Assembly (NCBI GenBank): GCA_024345305.1
Contig: BRON01000002.1
Location: forward strand, 2,046,001 to 2,110,000
Reading direction: 5' to 3'
Origin: Mrakia gelida
Lineage: Eukaryota; Basidiomycota; Tremellomycetes; Cystofilobasidiales; Mrakiaceae
DNA length: 64,000 nucleotides
Below the pieces are notes generated by a model, which was not told the DNA's origin, searched no databases, and was given only the letters and a program-made list of their open reading frames with translations. Of this stretch, positions 63,965 through 64,000 are shown in pieces. The translations under genes were made by a program, and so were the position numbers. Position 1 is the stretch's first letter. Every line of letters begins with the position of its first letter.

Positions 63965-64000
63965 GATGTCTGAAAGAGAAGAGGATGAAGCAAGAGAAGG

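Overview
The window is nuclear DNA of a basidiomycete fungus, most likely a red yeast-type Pucciniomycotina (Microbotryomycetes-like). This taxon is inferred from gene style, not from a search. Genes are dense and GC-rich. Almost every gene is cut into many short exons by introns of about 50-110 nt, with GTGAGT/GTTCGT-type donors, a CTGAC or CTAAC branch site and a CAG or TAG acceptor. Exon chains were built by hand and checked for reading phase: every listed chain sums to whole codons, except one stretch of the APC3 gene. No bacterial, viral or transposon genes were recognised.

Layout. 1-8.1 kb: end of an RCE1-like CAAX protease (-), tropomyosin (-), a CUE/CCCH/DUF1771/Smr protein (+), and a thioredoxin-fold membrane protein without a CXXC motif (-). 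8.7-14.1 kb: MYND zinc-finger protein (+), small cysteine-rich CYSTM-like protein (-), Pap1-like basic-region nuclear protein (+). 14.4-21.6 kb: MLH1 (+) and an HMG-box regulator (-), convergent. 22-30.7 kb: mitochondrial isoleucyl-tRNA synthetase (-) and APC3/Cdc27 (+), divergent. 31.1-37 kb: an intronless single-pass membrane protein (-), SUMO E1 subunit Aos1 (-), and a Methyltransf_16-type methyltransferase (+). 37.4-40 kb: a tRNA-Trp gene and a truncated inverted copy of it enclosing about 2.4 kb without a convincing gene. 40.5-52.4 kb: a class I SAM methyltransferase (+) and the 27-exon checkpoint kinase ATR/Mec1/Rad3 (-). 52.8-64 kb: a small spliced orphan gene (+), a Ser/Thr-rich surface protein (+), dynein light intermediate chain (-), and a large Pro/Gln-rich unknown protein (-).

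The recognisable genes are mostly housekeeping: DNA repair and checkpoint (MLH1, ATR), cell cycle and SUMO (APC3, Aos1), cytoskeleton and transport (tropomyosin, dynein LIC), organellar translation (IleRS). They do not form an obvious pathway cluster. The unusual signals are the symmetrical phase-2 exon array of the surface protein, the inverted tRNA duplication, two GC-AG introns, very small exons (one coding only the ATG), the CXXC-less thioredoxin-like protein, and the orphan spliced gene.
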